From Methanothrix sp. (GTDB taxonomy: Archaea; Halobacteriota; Methanosarcinia; Methanotrichales; Methanotrichaceae): DNA of 64,000 nt. A model generated the notes under the pieces. The model worked only from the letters and a program-made list of their open reading frames with translations. It did not search any database and was not told the DNA's origin. Below are positions 43,235-51,684 of this stretch, in pieces. Position 1 is the first letter of the stretch; each line of letters begins with the position of its first letter. Both the position numbers and the translations under genes were made by a program. Location of the stretch: positions 1 to 64,000 of the forward strand of contig JAPKXZ010000051.1 of the NCBI GenBank assembly GCA_026394555.1, in the 5' to 3' direction.

Positions 43235-43522
43235 GGTGGGATACTACTACGTGTAAGTTTAATAACTTTTGCCGTAAAAAGATATACTTAGACAATTTTT
43301 ACATAATATAAAGTATGAATAAGATACAAATGGTGAAATGAGAAAGAGGCAATTATTGAGTGGTAGTGCAGTGCGATGTTTGCCTTTTGGTCGGTCTAGG
43401 GTCGTTGTCCGGCTTTCACCAGGGTGTGGTCACTGGCACGCAAAAATTTTAAGAAAATCAATATCTTTAATAAGTAGGACCTAAAAGCTTGAATGGGTCA
43501 TATTTTTATTTTGGTAAAATTA
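43235..43522. other. Intergenic region without a gene
   Basis: About 290 bases between the small CHEC gene and tRNA-iMet. Translation in all frames gives only short ORFs (the longest is about 48 codons from 43337 on the plus strand, low plausibility). AT-rich at both ends, and no repeat found. Confidence 0.5.
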
Positions 43523-43597
43523 TAGCGGGGAGTAGATTTGAACTACTGATCTACGGGTTATGAGCCCGTCGGGATATCCTGACTACCCTACCCCGCT
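43523..43597 (-). tRNA. Initiator tRNA-Met (CAT)
   Basis: A 75-base tRNA on the minus strand: acceptor AGCGGGG/CCCCGCT with A discriminator (A1-U72 pair is the archaeal initiator mark), anticodon stem ACGGG/CCCGT with loop CTCATAA (anticodon CAT) and three G-C pairs, as in initiators. T arm TAGTAGTTCAAATCTACT. No CCA encoded. A TATA box (CTTTATAAGC, about 43630-43640) lies about 40 bases upstream. Confidence 0.93.
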
Positions 43598-43875
43598 GCA
43601 TTTGGGATATACTCAATGACTTTACTCTAGCTTATAAAGCTTGCGTACAAAAAGGCGCCGTTCCGGTGAGAAGAAAAAGTGGCGTCATGCATTTTTCCAG
43701 CAAAATAAGTCCATCCCATGCTAAAATCCACTCATCTAACATCGTGATCTTGCCGGGCGCGCAAATCTTCTCGCCGCGCCGTTGGCTGGAGACAGCTTCT
43801 TGCAGTCCGGGTTTTTTCGGGCGCATCTGGACCTGGTCGCTTACTTAATGTATCTGAAAGTGCTAGTGCAGCCTT
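43598..43875. other. Intergenic region with tRNA promoter only
   Basis: About 280 bases between tRNA-iMet and rnhB. It contains the tRNA promoter near 43630-43640. ORFs of 60-64 codons on both strands overlap each other and show no family features, so I leave them out. The rnhB promoter is probably just before 43876. Confidence 0.5.
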
Positions 43876-44508
43876 ATGTTACTCCTGGGCGCAGACGAAG
43901 CTGGAAAAGGCCCCGTCATCGGCTCCATGTTCGTGGCCGGCCTGGTAATCGAGGAGGATAGGCTCTTCGATCTGGCCGGCTTTGGGGTCAAGGACTCCAA
44001 GCTTCTCGCGCCGGCTAAAAGAGAGATACTGGCCAGAAAGATCAACGAGATTGCCACCGACCAATATATCCTGGAGGTGAAGGCCCAGGTCATCGATGAG
44101 CTTCGCCTTGTTATGACCATGAACGATATCATGGTGAGAAGCTTCTCAACGGTTGTGGCAAAGCTGCATGCCGACCGGGCTATTCTCGATGCCGCCGATG
44201 TAAATGCAGAAAGGTTCAGAGATCGAGTGAAGGCCGCCAGCAAAACCACTATGGACCTTGTGGCCGAGCACAAAGCCGACCAGCGTCACCACGTCGTCTC
44301 GGCGGCTTCCATCCTGGCCAAAGTGCGGCGAGATGCATCCATGCGGGAGCTGGAGGAGGCCATGCACTGCAAGATTGGCAGCGGCTATCCCCACGATCAG
44401 GATACTTTAAATTTTTTGAACGAATGGGTGAAGGAAAACCGGTGTCTTCCGCCCTGCGCAAGGCATAGCTGGGCAACAGCGCAGCGTATAAAAGCTAGTT
44501 TTATATAG
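43876..44508 (+). CDS. rnhB: Ribonuclease HII
   Basis: A 210-residue RNase HII that removes RNA from RNA-DNA hybrids. It starts MLLLGADEAGKGPVIGSMF, giving the Asp-Glu catalytic pair (D7, E8). Further acidic residues are in AILDAADVN and HKADQRHHVVSAASILAKVR. Normal length for archaea. It runs on the same strand as the aminotransferase, 38 bp upstream of it. Confidence 0.95.
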   Translation: MLLLGADEAGKGPVIGSMFVAGLVIEEDRLFDLAGFGVKDSKLLAPAKREILARKINEIATDQYILEVKAQVIDELRLVMTMNDIMVRSFSTVVAKLHADRAILDAADVNAERFRDRVKAASKTTMDLVAEHKADQRHHVVSAASILAKVRRDASMRELEEAMHCKIGSGYPHDQDTLNFLNEWVKENRCLPPCARHSWATAQRIKASFI

Positions 44509-44546
44509 GCTGCCTGAAACTAAAGGCGCAAAGAAGAAGGGATCTC

Positions 44547-45692
44547 ATGGATATAGAGGATACTTTGCTCATGATTCCAGGGCCGGTCAAGGTCGCGCCT
44601 CGCGTTCTACGCGCCCTGTCCAAGCCTATGATCAGCCACCGGAGCGGTGACTTTAGCGTGATTTACAGCGACTGCTGCAAACTTCTCAAGCAGTTCTTCG
44701 AGACCAAGAACGAGATAGTAGTGATGACCGGAAGCGGCACAGTGGGCATGGATGCTGCGGTTGCCGGCCTCATCGGCCGTGACGACAAGATCGTAACCAT
44801 ATCCAATGGCAAGTTCGGGGAGCGGTTCACCGAGATTGGCGAGCGATATGGCAAAGCCATACCCGTGAAATTCGAATGGGGCACACCCTTCGACCTGGAC
44901 AGGATAGAGGCCGCGCTGGAAGAGGGCGCCAAGGCCCTAGCCATGGTTCACAATGAGACCTCGGTGGGCCTCACCAACCCCGCCAAGGAGGTAGGCAAGC
45001 TGGCCAAGAAGCATGATGCAGTCTTTATCGTAGACGGCATATCTTCCATCGGCGGCAACGAGTTTCTCACTGACGAGTGGGGCATAGACATTGCCATCAC
45101 CGGCTCGCAGAAGGCTCTGGCCGTGCCACCGGGACTGGCCGTGGTCTCTACCTCTCCAAGGGCTGAGGAGCGTTTCTTGCCCAAGAGTGCCAGCTACTAC
45201 TCCGACCTGAAGGCGCACCTGAAGAGCGTGCGAAAGAGCCAGCCTCAGACGCCCTTTACTCCGGCTGTGTCGCTGTTTTTCGCCATGCAGGAGTCCTTGC
45301 ACATGGCAGCCGAGGAGGGCTTTGCCGTCCGCCGGGCCAGAACTGCCAAACAGGCGGAATCAGTTCGCTCCGCAGCTAAGGCGCTGGGCATCGAGTTGTT
45401 CCCCCAGGTGAATGAGCACACCCATTACTCCAATACCGTTACCGCCATGAAGATGCCCGCGGGACTCACGGACGACAAGCTACGTGGCGGCATGAAAAAA
45501 CAGGGCGTAATAGTATCCGGCGGACAGGATCTCATCAAGGGTAAGATCTTTCGCATCGGCACTATGGGCATGTGCTCATCCAGCGACATCCTGCGAACCA
45601 TCCAGACTTTGGAGCTGATCCTGGTCAAGGAAGGGAAGATCGCCTCTTGTGGCGCAGGAGTCGAGGCAGCTAGCAAGGTGCTGGAGAGTTAA
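44547..45692 (+). CDS. Class V PLP aminotransferase (MJ0959-like)
   Basis: A 381-residue class V aminotransferase. The N-terminal IPGPVKVAPRVLRALSKPMI and HRSGDF are typical of alanine-glyoxylate/serine-pyruvate types; the PLP lysine is in ITGSQKALAVPPGLAVV. The methanogen homologue MJ0959 acts on phosphoserine, so phosphoserine or alanine-glyoxylate activity is plausible. The exact substrate is not read from sequence. It follows rnhB by 38 bp. Confidence 0.88.
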   Translation: MDIEDTLLMIPGPVKVAPRVLRALSKPMISHRSGDFSVIYSDCCKLLKQFFETKNEIVVMTGSGTVGMDAAVAGLIGRDDKIVTISNGKFGERFTEIGERYGKAIPVKFEWGTPFDLDRIEAALEEGAKALAMVHNETSVGLTNPAKEVGKLAKKHDAVFIVDGISSIGGNEFLTDEWGIDIAITGSQKALAVPPGLAVVSTSPRAEERFLPKSASYYSDLKAHLKSVRKSQPQTPFTPAVSLFFAMQESLHMAAEEGFAVRRARTAKQAESVRSAAKALGIELFPQVNEHTHYSNTVTAMKMPAGLTDDKLRGGMKKQGVIVSGGQDLIKGKIFRIGTMGMCSSSDILRTIQTLELILVKEGKIASCGAGVEAASKVLES

Positions 45693-45824
45693 ATACTTTT
45701 ATTTTTTAATATTTTCAAATAATTTATTATAATAATCAATTCTGTTCGTTATAATTCAGAATATAATTGTGTAGTCCCGAATGTTTGGACTTTATATACT
45801 CCTGCCAGCAAATTACATTCTTTA

Positions 45825-46031
45825 TCAACCATTTAATTCAGTCTCCATTCGATTCATGAACATTCCCAATTTGCATCCTTCCGGTAGCCTTGACCAGAAT
45901 GCGATATCTGGCGTCTGTAGATACCATTTTGTATCAAGCGATTCATGAAATCTAATAAACCTGTTACGTTCATAAGTGTCGTTCCATTTTTCCAATTTTC
46001 CATTGGTCTGAGGATGCTTGACGCATTCCAA
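45825..46031 (-). pseudogene. IS481-like transposase C-terminal remnant
   Basis: The frame reads KHPQTNGKLEKWNDTYERNR then FHESLDTKWYLQTPDIAFWS and ends in LGMFMNRMETELNG. This is the last part of an rve (integrase core) transposase of the IS481/IS3 type, with an internal deletion between 'ERNR' and 'RFHESLD'. The frame continues to the left into the duplicated block through a TGA (46040) that is TGG in the second copy. No other IS part remains. Confidence 0.8.
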
Positions 46032-46422
46032 TCATATAGACCCCATAAAGTAGCCCGGTAGCGTCTCGAAATTGCTAGGATCGCCTATGCGTGAAAACGG
46101 GGTTAAGTCCCGCAAGAGCATGAAACAAGCCCGCGGGAGATCGATATCGCTCTTAATCCTGAGGGGGCGCAGGGGCAAGAAGCCGCAGATCCTGCAGGAC
46201 GTTTTCGTTGCATTGCTCTGACTTGATCCCTGCCATGCATTTCGCATAAGAGTGCCACTTTTCAGCCCCGTCCTGCCTGCCTGGCCAACAGAGCCTCTCG
46301 AACCGCCCTTTCCATGACATCCACGGGTGCCTTTTTGCCCGTCCAGATCTGCAGAGCCTTGGCTCCCTGGTAGACCAGCATCATCACCCCATCGACGGCC
46401 ACCGCCCCGGCAGCGCGGGCGT
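46024..46422. repeat. Left copy of the aroE 3' duplication (399 bases)
   Basis: This block matches 50610-51011 with scattered substitutions. It contains a region of unknown nature (46024-46261) and a copy of the aroE 3' end (46262-46422), which keeps an open frame: VAVDGVMMLVYQGAKALQIW, then EALLARQAGRG before TGA. The intact copy, in the aroE gene, ends at 50849. The block marks the left boundary of the accessory segment. Confidence 0.85.
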
Positions 46423-46511
46423 CCGGGCGCAGGTGGCCGGTCGGGCCGAAGGTGAGGGGGCAGGAGACCTGCTGAGCGGTGTTTCGGTTGGGTTGGTCAC
46501 CAATTATTGCT
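46418..46511. repeat. 94-base GC-rich repeat, copy 1
   Basis: Matches 48464-48556 at all but about three positions (including one indel). Runs from GCGTCCGGGCGC to ATTATTGCT and contains GGTGAGGGGGCAGGAGACC. Not coding. It directly follows the aroE remnant. Confidence 0.8.
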
Positions 46512-46512
46512 A

Positions 46513-46735
46513 CGGGATCACGGGCTCACGCGAAGGCGCGAAGCCGCGAAGTCCCGATGACACGTGCCCGTCTTCCAACCAGATTTGGGCCTTCAAACTG
46601 GCCTGGAGCTTGAGGGCCTCGGCCTCTTCAAGGGCCTATCTCCCGCCCTTGTCGTCTCTGCGCCTCCCGGCGAGCCGGGGGGGTGCACGCGCGACCTTCG
46701 GCAGGGCCTTCCTGCGATCGTCTGAAACGGACCTG
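46513..46735. repeat. Composite repeat: GCGAAG motif plus 'TTCCAACCAGATTTGGGCC' block, copy 1
   Basis: Begins CGGGATCACGGGCTCACGCG and closes the small element with GTCCCG at 46551-46556. It continues with TCTTCCAACCAGATTTGGGC to about 46735. A second full copy lies at 48762-48990; shorter relatives are at 48345 and 35617. No coding content seen. Confidence 0.75.
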
Positions 46736-46785
46736 CGCATGAAAGGTAGTTCTATGGCATTCTTTTTATAATTGGCAGCAATCCC

Positions 46786-47091
46786 TCAATTAGGGATCTG
46801 ATCCTCTTCTCGTTCTATCTCTTCTAGGATCTCAGCCGATTTTTCGTAAACTAAATCATGATGATCTACATACAAAAACTGAACTCTATCGCCCTTAATC
46901 CTGTAGACAATGACATAAGGATTTACGTGAGAACCACGGGCATGTTTGAGCTTGTAACGCTTAGGAGTGCCGATTGATGGATTATTGAGGATCTGACCGA
47001 TCTTCTTGAGAAGCCGCACCTCCAGCGCCTTGTTTTTACTGGTGAGTTTCAGAAAATTGGCATCAAAATCAAGCGTTGATTCGTAATCCAT
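46786..47091 (-). CDS. RelE/ParE-family toxin
   Basis: A 101-residue toxin of the RelE/ParE fold: FDANFLKLTSKNKALEVRLL at the N-terminus, LKHARGSHVNPYVIVYRIKG in the core and RVQFLYVDHHDLVYEKS at the end. RelE toxins cut mRNA in the ribosome, ParE types attack gyrase; the sequence alone is not decisive. Its partner is the 54-residue gene just upstream (47097-47261), 5 bp away. Confidence 0.85.
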   Translation of the reverse strand: MDYESTLDFDANFLKLTSKNKALEVRLLKKIGQILNNPSIGTPKRYKLKHARGSHVNPYVIVYRIKGDRVQFLYVDHHDLVYEKSAEILEEIEREEDQIPN

Positions 47092-47096
47092 GGATC

Positions 47097-47261
47097 TTAC
47101 TCAAGATTCTTCAGGTGGTCCAAGAACTCTTCCTTAGTTTTGAAAGTCTTAACCAAACCCGCGTCCGCTTGCCTGATGCTTCTTTTTACTCCCTCTTTGA
47201 ATTCCTTGAGGGCGGCCTCGTTGGCATCTTGTATAACGGCTTTCTCTGTTGCTCCGGCCAT
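47097..47261 (-). CDS. RelB-like antitoxin (54 residues)
   Basis: A gene too short for usual ORF cut-offs. Translation from ATG 47261: MAGATEKAVIQDANEAALKE, then FKEGVKRSIRQADAGLVKTF, ending in FLDHLKNLE before TAA 47097-47099. The highly charged, helical protein directly precedes the toxin gene, leaving 5 bases between, the usual arrangement of antitoxin before toxin. DNA-binding and toxin-binding regions cannot be told apart by eye. Confidence 0.7.
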   Translation of the reverse strand: MAGATEKAVIQDANEAALKEFKEGVKRSIRQADAGLVKTFKTKEEFLDHLKNLE

Positions 47262-47374
47262 GATAGAAACTCCTCGCTGTTAGGCTATGATATCTTTCTA
47301 AGCGTCACTCTATTTCTCGCAGACGGGCACATGAATGCAAAGATATACATAACTATCGCATAACATTAGAGCAC

Positions 47375-47626
47375 ATGAGCGAGATAGTCTTACAAGTGCC
47401 AGATGATGCCTTACTAGCCCTTAAGATGTCCCCAGACGAATTGGGAAAGGAGCTGAGGTTAGCAGCAGCGGTAAAGCTCTTTGAACTGGGAAGACTATCA
47501 TCTGGGGCAGCAGCCAGACTGGCAGGAATACCAAGAACACTTTTCCTTACCAGATTGGCGAACTATGGTGTTGATACTTTTCGCCTGACAGAAGAAGACC
47601 TCAAGGCGGAGGCGGTTATTGCCTGA
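47375..47626 (+). CDS. UPF0175 antitoxin
   Basis: An 83-residue protein. The helix-turn-helix region KLFELGRLSSGAAARLAGIP and the start EIVLQVPDDALLALKMSPDE are characteristic of UPF0175, antitoxins usually paired with a PIN toxin. No PIN gene follows; the next 150 bases are non-coding. It is probably an orphan left by loss of the toxin. Confidence 0.8.
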   Translation: MSEIVLQVPDDALLALKMSPDELGKELRLAAAVKLFELGRLSSGAAARLAGIPRTLFLTRLANYGVDTFRLTEEDLKAEAVIA

Positions 47627-47778
47627 AATCATCTGCAATATTTTTCGCGAGAGTACTTGAGCCGCGCCGGTGGAGCCGTTCGTGACAGCGTCATTCGGGC
47701 CTGCGTGGCCATTTGTGCCGTGTACCGCCCGCAAAGGAAACAATCAAATAGCCGGAGCGAACGAATGTTAATGATAAC

Positions 47779-48264
47779 ATGAAGCTTAAAATCAAGATCG
47801 TCGGCACCAAAGTACATGATGTAGGATATCGCGTATTCCTGCTCAAGCATGCCATGAACCTGGCCCTGCCGGGACTCTCTGCCTATAACTGGGAAGAGAA
47901 CGGCCAACAAGAAGTCATAGCCCTGGTAGAAGGAAATGAAGCCAGAGTTACTGCTTTCTTGCAGACAGTTGAGAAGAATAAGCCGGAGCCGGCCGAAGTT
48001 TCTAAAGTGACTTTTGAGGATTACGACGGAGACGTAGGGCGAACCAGTGAAGTTGCCATGCTATTCTCTTTCGTCCAACTGGACAAGGCTATCCCGCTTC
48101 TTCTGGATATGAGGGATGATCTCAAAGCGGTGCGAAAGACCACAGACGCAACGCTGGACGAAATTAAAGGCATGAGGGAAGACATCCAGCCGGGATATGC
48201 GATGCAATTTCGGCAAATGCAGGCGGATGTCCGAGTCATAAAGGATCGACTGGGAATCGCCTGA
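47779..48264 (+). CDS. Acylphosphatase-like protein with a helical extension
   Basis: A 161-residue protein. Residues 1-90 resemble an acylphosphatase: KVHDVGYRVFLLKHAMNLAL holds the catalytic Arg of 'G.R', and LSAYNWEENGQQEVIALVEG holds the Asn. The C-terminal 70 residues are a charged coiled-coil-like stretch (LLLDMRDDLKAVRKTTDATL) that normal acylphosphatases lack. It may hydrolyse acyl phosphates, or be a repurposed domain. It has no clear operon partner in this accessory segment. Confidence 0.7.
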   Translation: MKLKIKIVGTKVHDVGYRVFLLKHAMNLALPGLSAYNWEENGQQEVIALVEGNEARVTAFLQTVEKNKPEPAEVSKVTFEDYDGDVGRTSEVAMLFSFVQLDKAIPLLLDMRDDLKAVRKTTDATLDEIKGMREDIQPGYAMQFRQMQADVRVIKDRLGIA

Positions 48265-48344
48265 AGTTATCGAAAAAACGGTGCACAGCGCTGTTCTGAA
48301 GCTAAGGCCGCGTTTTTGAGCGGAGATAATGGCATCTTCGCGCA

Positions 48345-48386
48345 GGGTCACGGGCTCACGCGAAGGCGCGAAGCCGCGAAGTCCCG
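48345..48386. repeat. GCGAAG-type dispersed repeat, copy 2
   Basis: Contains CACGGGCTCACGCGAAGGCG and ends at GTCCCG, matching 46513-46556. It is followed by a GC-rich stretch and then by the 94-base repeat copy. Confidence 0.7.
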
Positions 48387-48463
48387 ATAAATCGCATGAC
48401 AAATCCTTGACCGCCGCCGGCCCGCCCGTGGGCTGCCTGGGGCCTCGGCTCCCGGCGGCGCTC

Positions 48464-48556
48464 GCGTCCGGGCGCAGGTGGCCGGTCGGGCCGAAGGTGA
48501 GGGGGCAGGAGACCTGATGAACGGTGTTTCGGTTGGGTTGGTCACCAATTATTGCT
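48464..48556. repeat. GC-rich 94-base repeat, copy 2
   Basis: Second copy of the block at 46418-46511, almost identical, showing recent duplication. Here it is preceded by GC-rich sequence unrelated to aroE. Confidence 0.8.
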
Positions 48557-48599
48557 AAGGTTGCTATTAGCCGCGATATTCTAAACGATGACAGACGAA

Positions 48600-48640
48600 C
48601 CTAACCACAAAGATCAAGAAGATCACAAAGGACTCACAAA
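48600..48640. repeat. 'accacaaagatca' degenerate tandem repeat
   Basis: Repeats of CACAAAG/ATCAAGAAG, related to the accacagag repeat at 9279. It is not coding. Confidence 0.45.
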
Positions 48641-48761
48641 GGCTTTTTGCGGGGACATTTGGCCCATTGCCTAAATCCCAAATCGTATGCATTGGTCATT
48701 GGTTAAAAAAATATAATATTATTACAATTTGTTGCTTGAGGGCGAAGATCATGGTTTTGCG

Positions 48762-48990
48762 CGGGATCACGGTTTCACGCGAAGGCGCGAAGCCTCGAAG
48801 TCCCGATGACACATGCCCATCTTCCAACCAGATTTGGGCCTTCAAACTGGCCTGGAGCTTGAGGGCCTCGGCCTCTGCTAGGTTAGTGTCTCCCGCCCTT
48901 GTTGTCTCTGCGCCTCCCTGCGAGCCGCGGGGTGCACGGGCTGCCTTCTGGGGGGGCTGGCGGCGATCTCTGGAGGGGGTGTGGTGCATG
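48762..48990. repeat. Composite repeat, copy 2
   Basis: Begins CGGGATCACGGTTTCACGCG and matches 46513-46735 through CCAACCAGATTTGGGCCTTC to the CTGCGCCTCC region and beyond, with some divergence after 48940. An ORF track of about 97 codons on the minus strand is a low-complexity shadow. Confidence 0.7.
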
Positions 48991-49009
48991 GGAGAATAGT
49001 TCTATACTT

Positions 49010-49398
49010 ATGAAAATGCCACAGAACTTTGAGGACGCACGAGGAGAACTTGTAAGTCATTCATAGTACCGTGTGCAATCTCCCTAAATCGGCCTAAATC
49101 CGCTTTAGCCTAACTACTCGTTCCTATACTCTTGATAAATCTCTATCGATAATTACCCGATTGTGCTTTTTCGCTATCAATGAGATTAGAAAACTGCTGT
49201 ATAAGCTGGAGCGCACCATCCTGGATCGGCAGGTTAGAATCAGATTTATAATATTGGCTAGGTTAGGAAAAGAGAGCGGATGCATCGAGGATTCCTGTAG
49301 GTTATATGTACTAAATGGGATAAAAAGCAGAAAATTAAGTCCACGATCAGATGCTAAACGTGCTTTACGTATAGAAAGTTTTTTATTTAAGATCTCTA
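49010..49398. other. Region without a supported gene
   Basis: About 390 AT-rich bases between the composite repeat and the membrane protein. A 90-codon plus-strand frame (49161-49433) contains no family motif and overlaps the following gene; I do not call it. The base composition resembles the next gene. Confidence 0.4.
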
Positions 49399-50487
49399 TT
49401 GTTTATTGGGGGATATTCAATTTGGAAACGTAGTTTAAGAGATATAATCGTGACCGGTGGCGCGATAACCATTTTGGCTGCTATCATTGGCGCGGTTGGT
49501 GGCATTATTGGCGGTATTAGTGGCCCATGGTATACGAGCCACCAAGCTGAAACATCAGATATCCCTAACATTGAAGTTGCCTTTGTGGAATCAATTTTAA
49601 GTACGCCAGATCTTAATCTACGTGATATAAATGGAGATCAGGTATATCCACCTTATATAGATATTATTTTATTTAATAGAGGGAAAGGAAAAGGAATTAT
49701 TAGCAAACTTGACCTTGAGATAACCAATGCATCCCTAAATAAAACTCCTGTTATGAGCTATTATACCGTTTGCGCAGATAACATAATTAAATGTGATATA
49801 ATTAATAAGGGATGGGGTCCCGCAAACGAATTAGAATGGAAAAGTTTTATAGATATCGGTATACATAGTGATGAACTAAATATCGCAAACAACCAATTAA
49901 ATTGGATGGGGAATGTAAATCCCGGAGAGACATTAGTTCTTAATTTAACATACACCCCTAAAGATGGGTTTTATGCATCTTCCGATGATCATGAAAATAT
50001 TGTTCACAAAGGATATATATACAAGCAAATATACAAAGGAAAAATAAATACAATTGTAATATATAAAGATGTAAATGGAAACCAGAAGACTAATGACTTT
50101 GATAGAAATATATATTTATATAGAATAGATAAAAAAGAAGATTCTACATTTTTGACCTATAAAAATTATGGAAAATTGCATAATATCAATGCGCTAAGTA
50201 ATGTATATATACCTACCGCACAAATTTTTTATATAGATTCGATCGATCCTGATATGAGATGTCCTTCCATCATAAGTTTCTATCTAGGCCATTCTCTCAC
50301 TAAAGATCAAACTGATAGAATTATTTTAAAGATAAATTCAACTAAAAAATCAGGCAAAATCGAATACCAAATTAAAGTTGAGTATAATTTAAATACCCCA
50401 GCCATATCTAAAATAGGAGATATGGAATGGGTAAATGAAAATCTGAACTACATAAAAAATGTTAGGATTATAAATATCCAGGTGTAA
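49399..50487 (+). CDS. AT-rich single-span membrane protein of unknown function
   Basis: Up to 362 residues. A membrane helix (about 17-43) is glycine-rich (ILAAIIGAVGGIIGGISGPW). After it, a beta-rich soluble part of about 310 residues contains MYPPYIDI-like and NPGETLVLNLTYTPKDGFY stretches; no known domain. TTG 49399 is the ORF start; GTG 49450 is a possible start but would cut into the helix. The AT content is markedly higher than in flanking aroE/DUF92, so it was probably acquired. Confidence 0.5.
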   Translation: MFIGGYSIWKRSLRDIIVTGGAITILAAIIGAVGGIIGGISGPWYTSHQAETSDIPNIEVAFVESILSTPDLNLRDINGDQVYPPYIDIILFNRGKGKGIISKLDLEITNASLNKTPVMSYYTVCADNIIKCDIINKGWGPANELEWKSFIDIGIHSDELNIANNQLNWMGNVNPGETLVLNLTYTPKDGFYASSDDHENIVHKGYIYKQIYKGKINTIVIYKDVNGNQKTNDFDRNIYLYRIDKKEDSTFLTYKNYGKLHNINALSNVYIPTAQIFYIDSIDPDMRCPSIISFYLGHSLTKDQTDRIILKINSTKKSGKIEYQIKVEYNLNTPAISKIGDMEWVNENLNYIKNVRIINIQV

Positions 50488-50609
50488 ACGTGCGGGGTTC
50501 TCATCCCCCGCACGACTTCGCAAAAGTATATGTTTTACGAACATCGCAATCAATAAGACATGTTTTGGGCAGTTTTTTAAATCAAAATTTGGCTTATCGG
50601 GATGATGCA

Positions 50610-51011
50610 CATTCCAACCATATAGACCACATAAAATAGACCGGTAGCGTCCCGAAATTGCTAGGATCGCCTATTGCGTGAAAACGGGTTTTAGTCCCGC
50701 AAGAGCATGAAACATGGCCGCAAGAGATCGATGCCCCCCGTAATCCTGAAAGGGCGCAGGAGCGAGAAGCCGCGTACCCTGCGGGGCGCTCTCGTTGCAT
50801 TGCTAGGACTTGACCCCAGCCATGCATTTCGCATAAGAGCGCCTCTTTTCAACCCTCTCCAGCCCGCCTGGTCGCCAGAGCCTCTCGAACTGCCCTCTCC
50901 ATCACATCCACGGGAGCCTTTTTGCCCGTCCAGATCTGCAGGGCTTTGGCCCCCTGGTAGACCAGCATCATCACCCCATCCACGGCCACCGCTCCGGCGG
51001 CGCGGGCATCC
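50610..51011. repeat. Right copy of the aroE 3' duplication
   Basis: The right half (50849-51011) is the 3' end of intact aroE. The left half (50610-50848) is a stretch of unknown nature that matches 46024-46261; part of its minus frame (GDPSNFGTLPVYFMWSIWLE) is shared with the left copy. The matching ends at 50610, where the left copy runs on into the transposase remnant. Confidence 0.85.
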
Positions 51012-51676
51012 TTGAGCAGCTCTGTCTCCCGGTTGTAGACGATATCAAAGACTGCCTGGTGACTTTGCAGGAGCCTGCCATCCAGCAGCCTGGCGTCTCC
51101 CTCGCGCATGCCCACCGATGTGCAGTTTATTATTATGTCCGCCTGAGGAGCGAGCCTTTCCAGGTCGCATAGGCAAAAGCCCCTGGCCCCCACCTGGGCC
51201 GCCAGCTCTTCTGCCCTCTTCAGGCTGCGGTTCGCGATTGCGATCTCCGCCCCTTCCTGCGCTAAAGTGTAGGCAATAGCCCTTCCCGCGCCGCCTGCGC
51301 CGACTATCAGCACATTCTTGCCCCTGATCTTAACGCCCGCATTAAGTAGTGCCAGAAGCGCGCCCCATCCGTCCGTGTTGTAGCCTACGAGGCCCTGCGG
51401 CCCGAAGCTCACCGTGTTCACCGCGCCGATGGCCTTGGCGAGAGGATCGGGCTGCAAGAAATCAAGCTCCAGCGCCTTTTCTTTGAGAGGAATGGTCAGA
51501 TTCAGTCCGGAAAAGCCCATGGCAGCGGCCCCCAGAAGGGCATCTCCCAGATCCTCCTGTGCAACGCGAAAGGCATGATAGCAGGCATCTTCACCCAGCG
51601 CCAGCAAGGCTTTGTTCTGCATGGCGGGGGAGAGGCTGTGCGTTATTGGGTTGCCAAAGATTCCGAATATTTTCAT
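50849..51676 (-). CDS. aroE: Shikimate dehydrogenase
   Basis: A 275-residue protein from ATG 51676, chosen because MKIFGIFGNPITHSLSPAMQ is the standard start; the upstream ATG adds 11 residues in the DUF92 region. NADP-binding loop is VLIVGAGGAGRAIAYTLAQE, with LNLTIPLKEKALELDF for substrate. It reduces 3-dehydroshikimate in aromatic amino acid synthesis. It is the second gene after DUF92, 8 bases apart. Its last 160 bases are duplicated at 46262-46422. Confidence 0.95.
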   Translation of the reverse strand: MKIFGIFGNPITHSLSPAMQNKALLALGEDACYHAFRVAQEDLGDALLGAAAMGFSGLNLTIPLKEKALELDFLQPDPLAKAIGAVNTVSFGPQGLVGYNTDGWGALLALLNAGVKIRGKNVLIVGAGGAGRAIAYTLAQEGAEIAIANRSLKRAEELAAQVGARGFCLCDLERLAPQADIIINCTSVGMREGDARLLDGRLLQSHQAVFDIVYNRETELLKDARAAGAVAVDGVMMLVYQGAKALQIWTGKKAPVDVMERAVREALATRRAGEG

Positions 51677-51684
51677 AATTATTC

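Noticed and set aside
43632..43848. Overlapping ORFs of about 60 codons on both strands near tRNA-iMet
   Set aside because: Neither shows protein-like composition or a start signal.
46433..46771. 112-residue plus-strand ORF in the repeat block
   Set aside because: It runs through the GC-rich non-coding repeats and has no conserved domain.
49161..49433. 90-residue ORF before the membrane protein
   Set aside because: No motif, overlaps the next gene and has no ribosome site; not supported.
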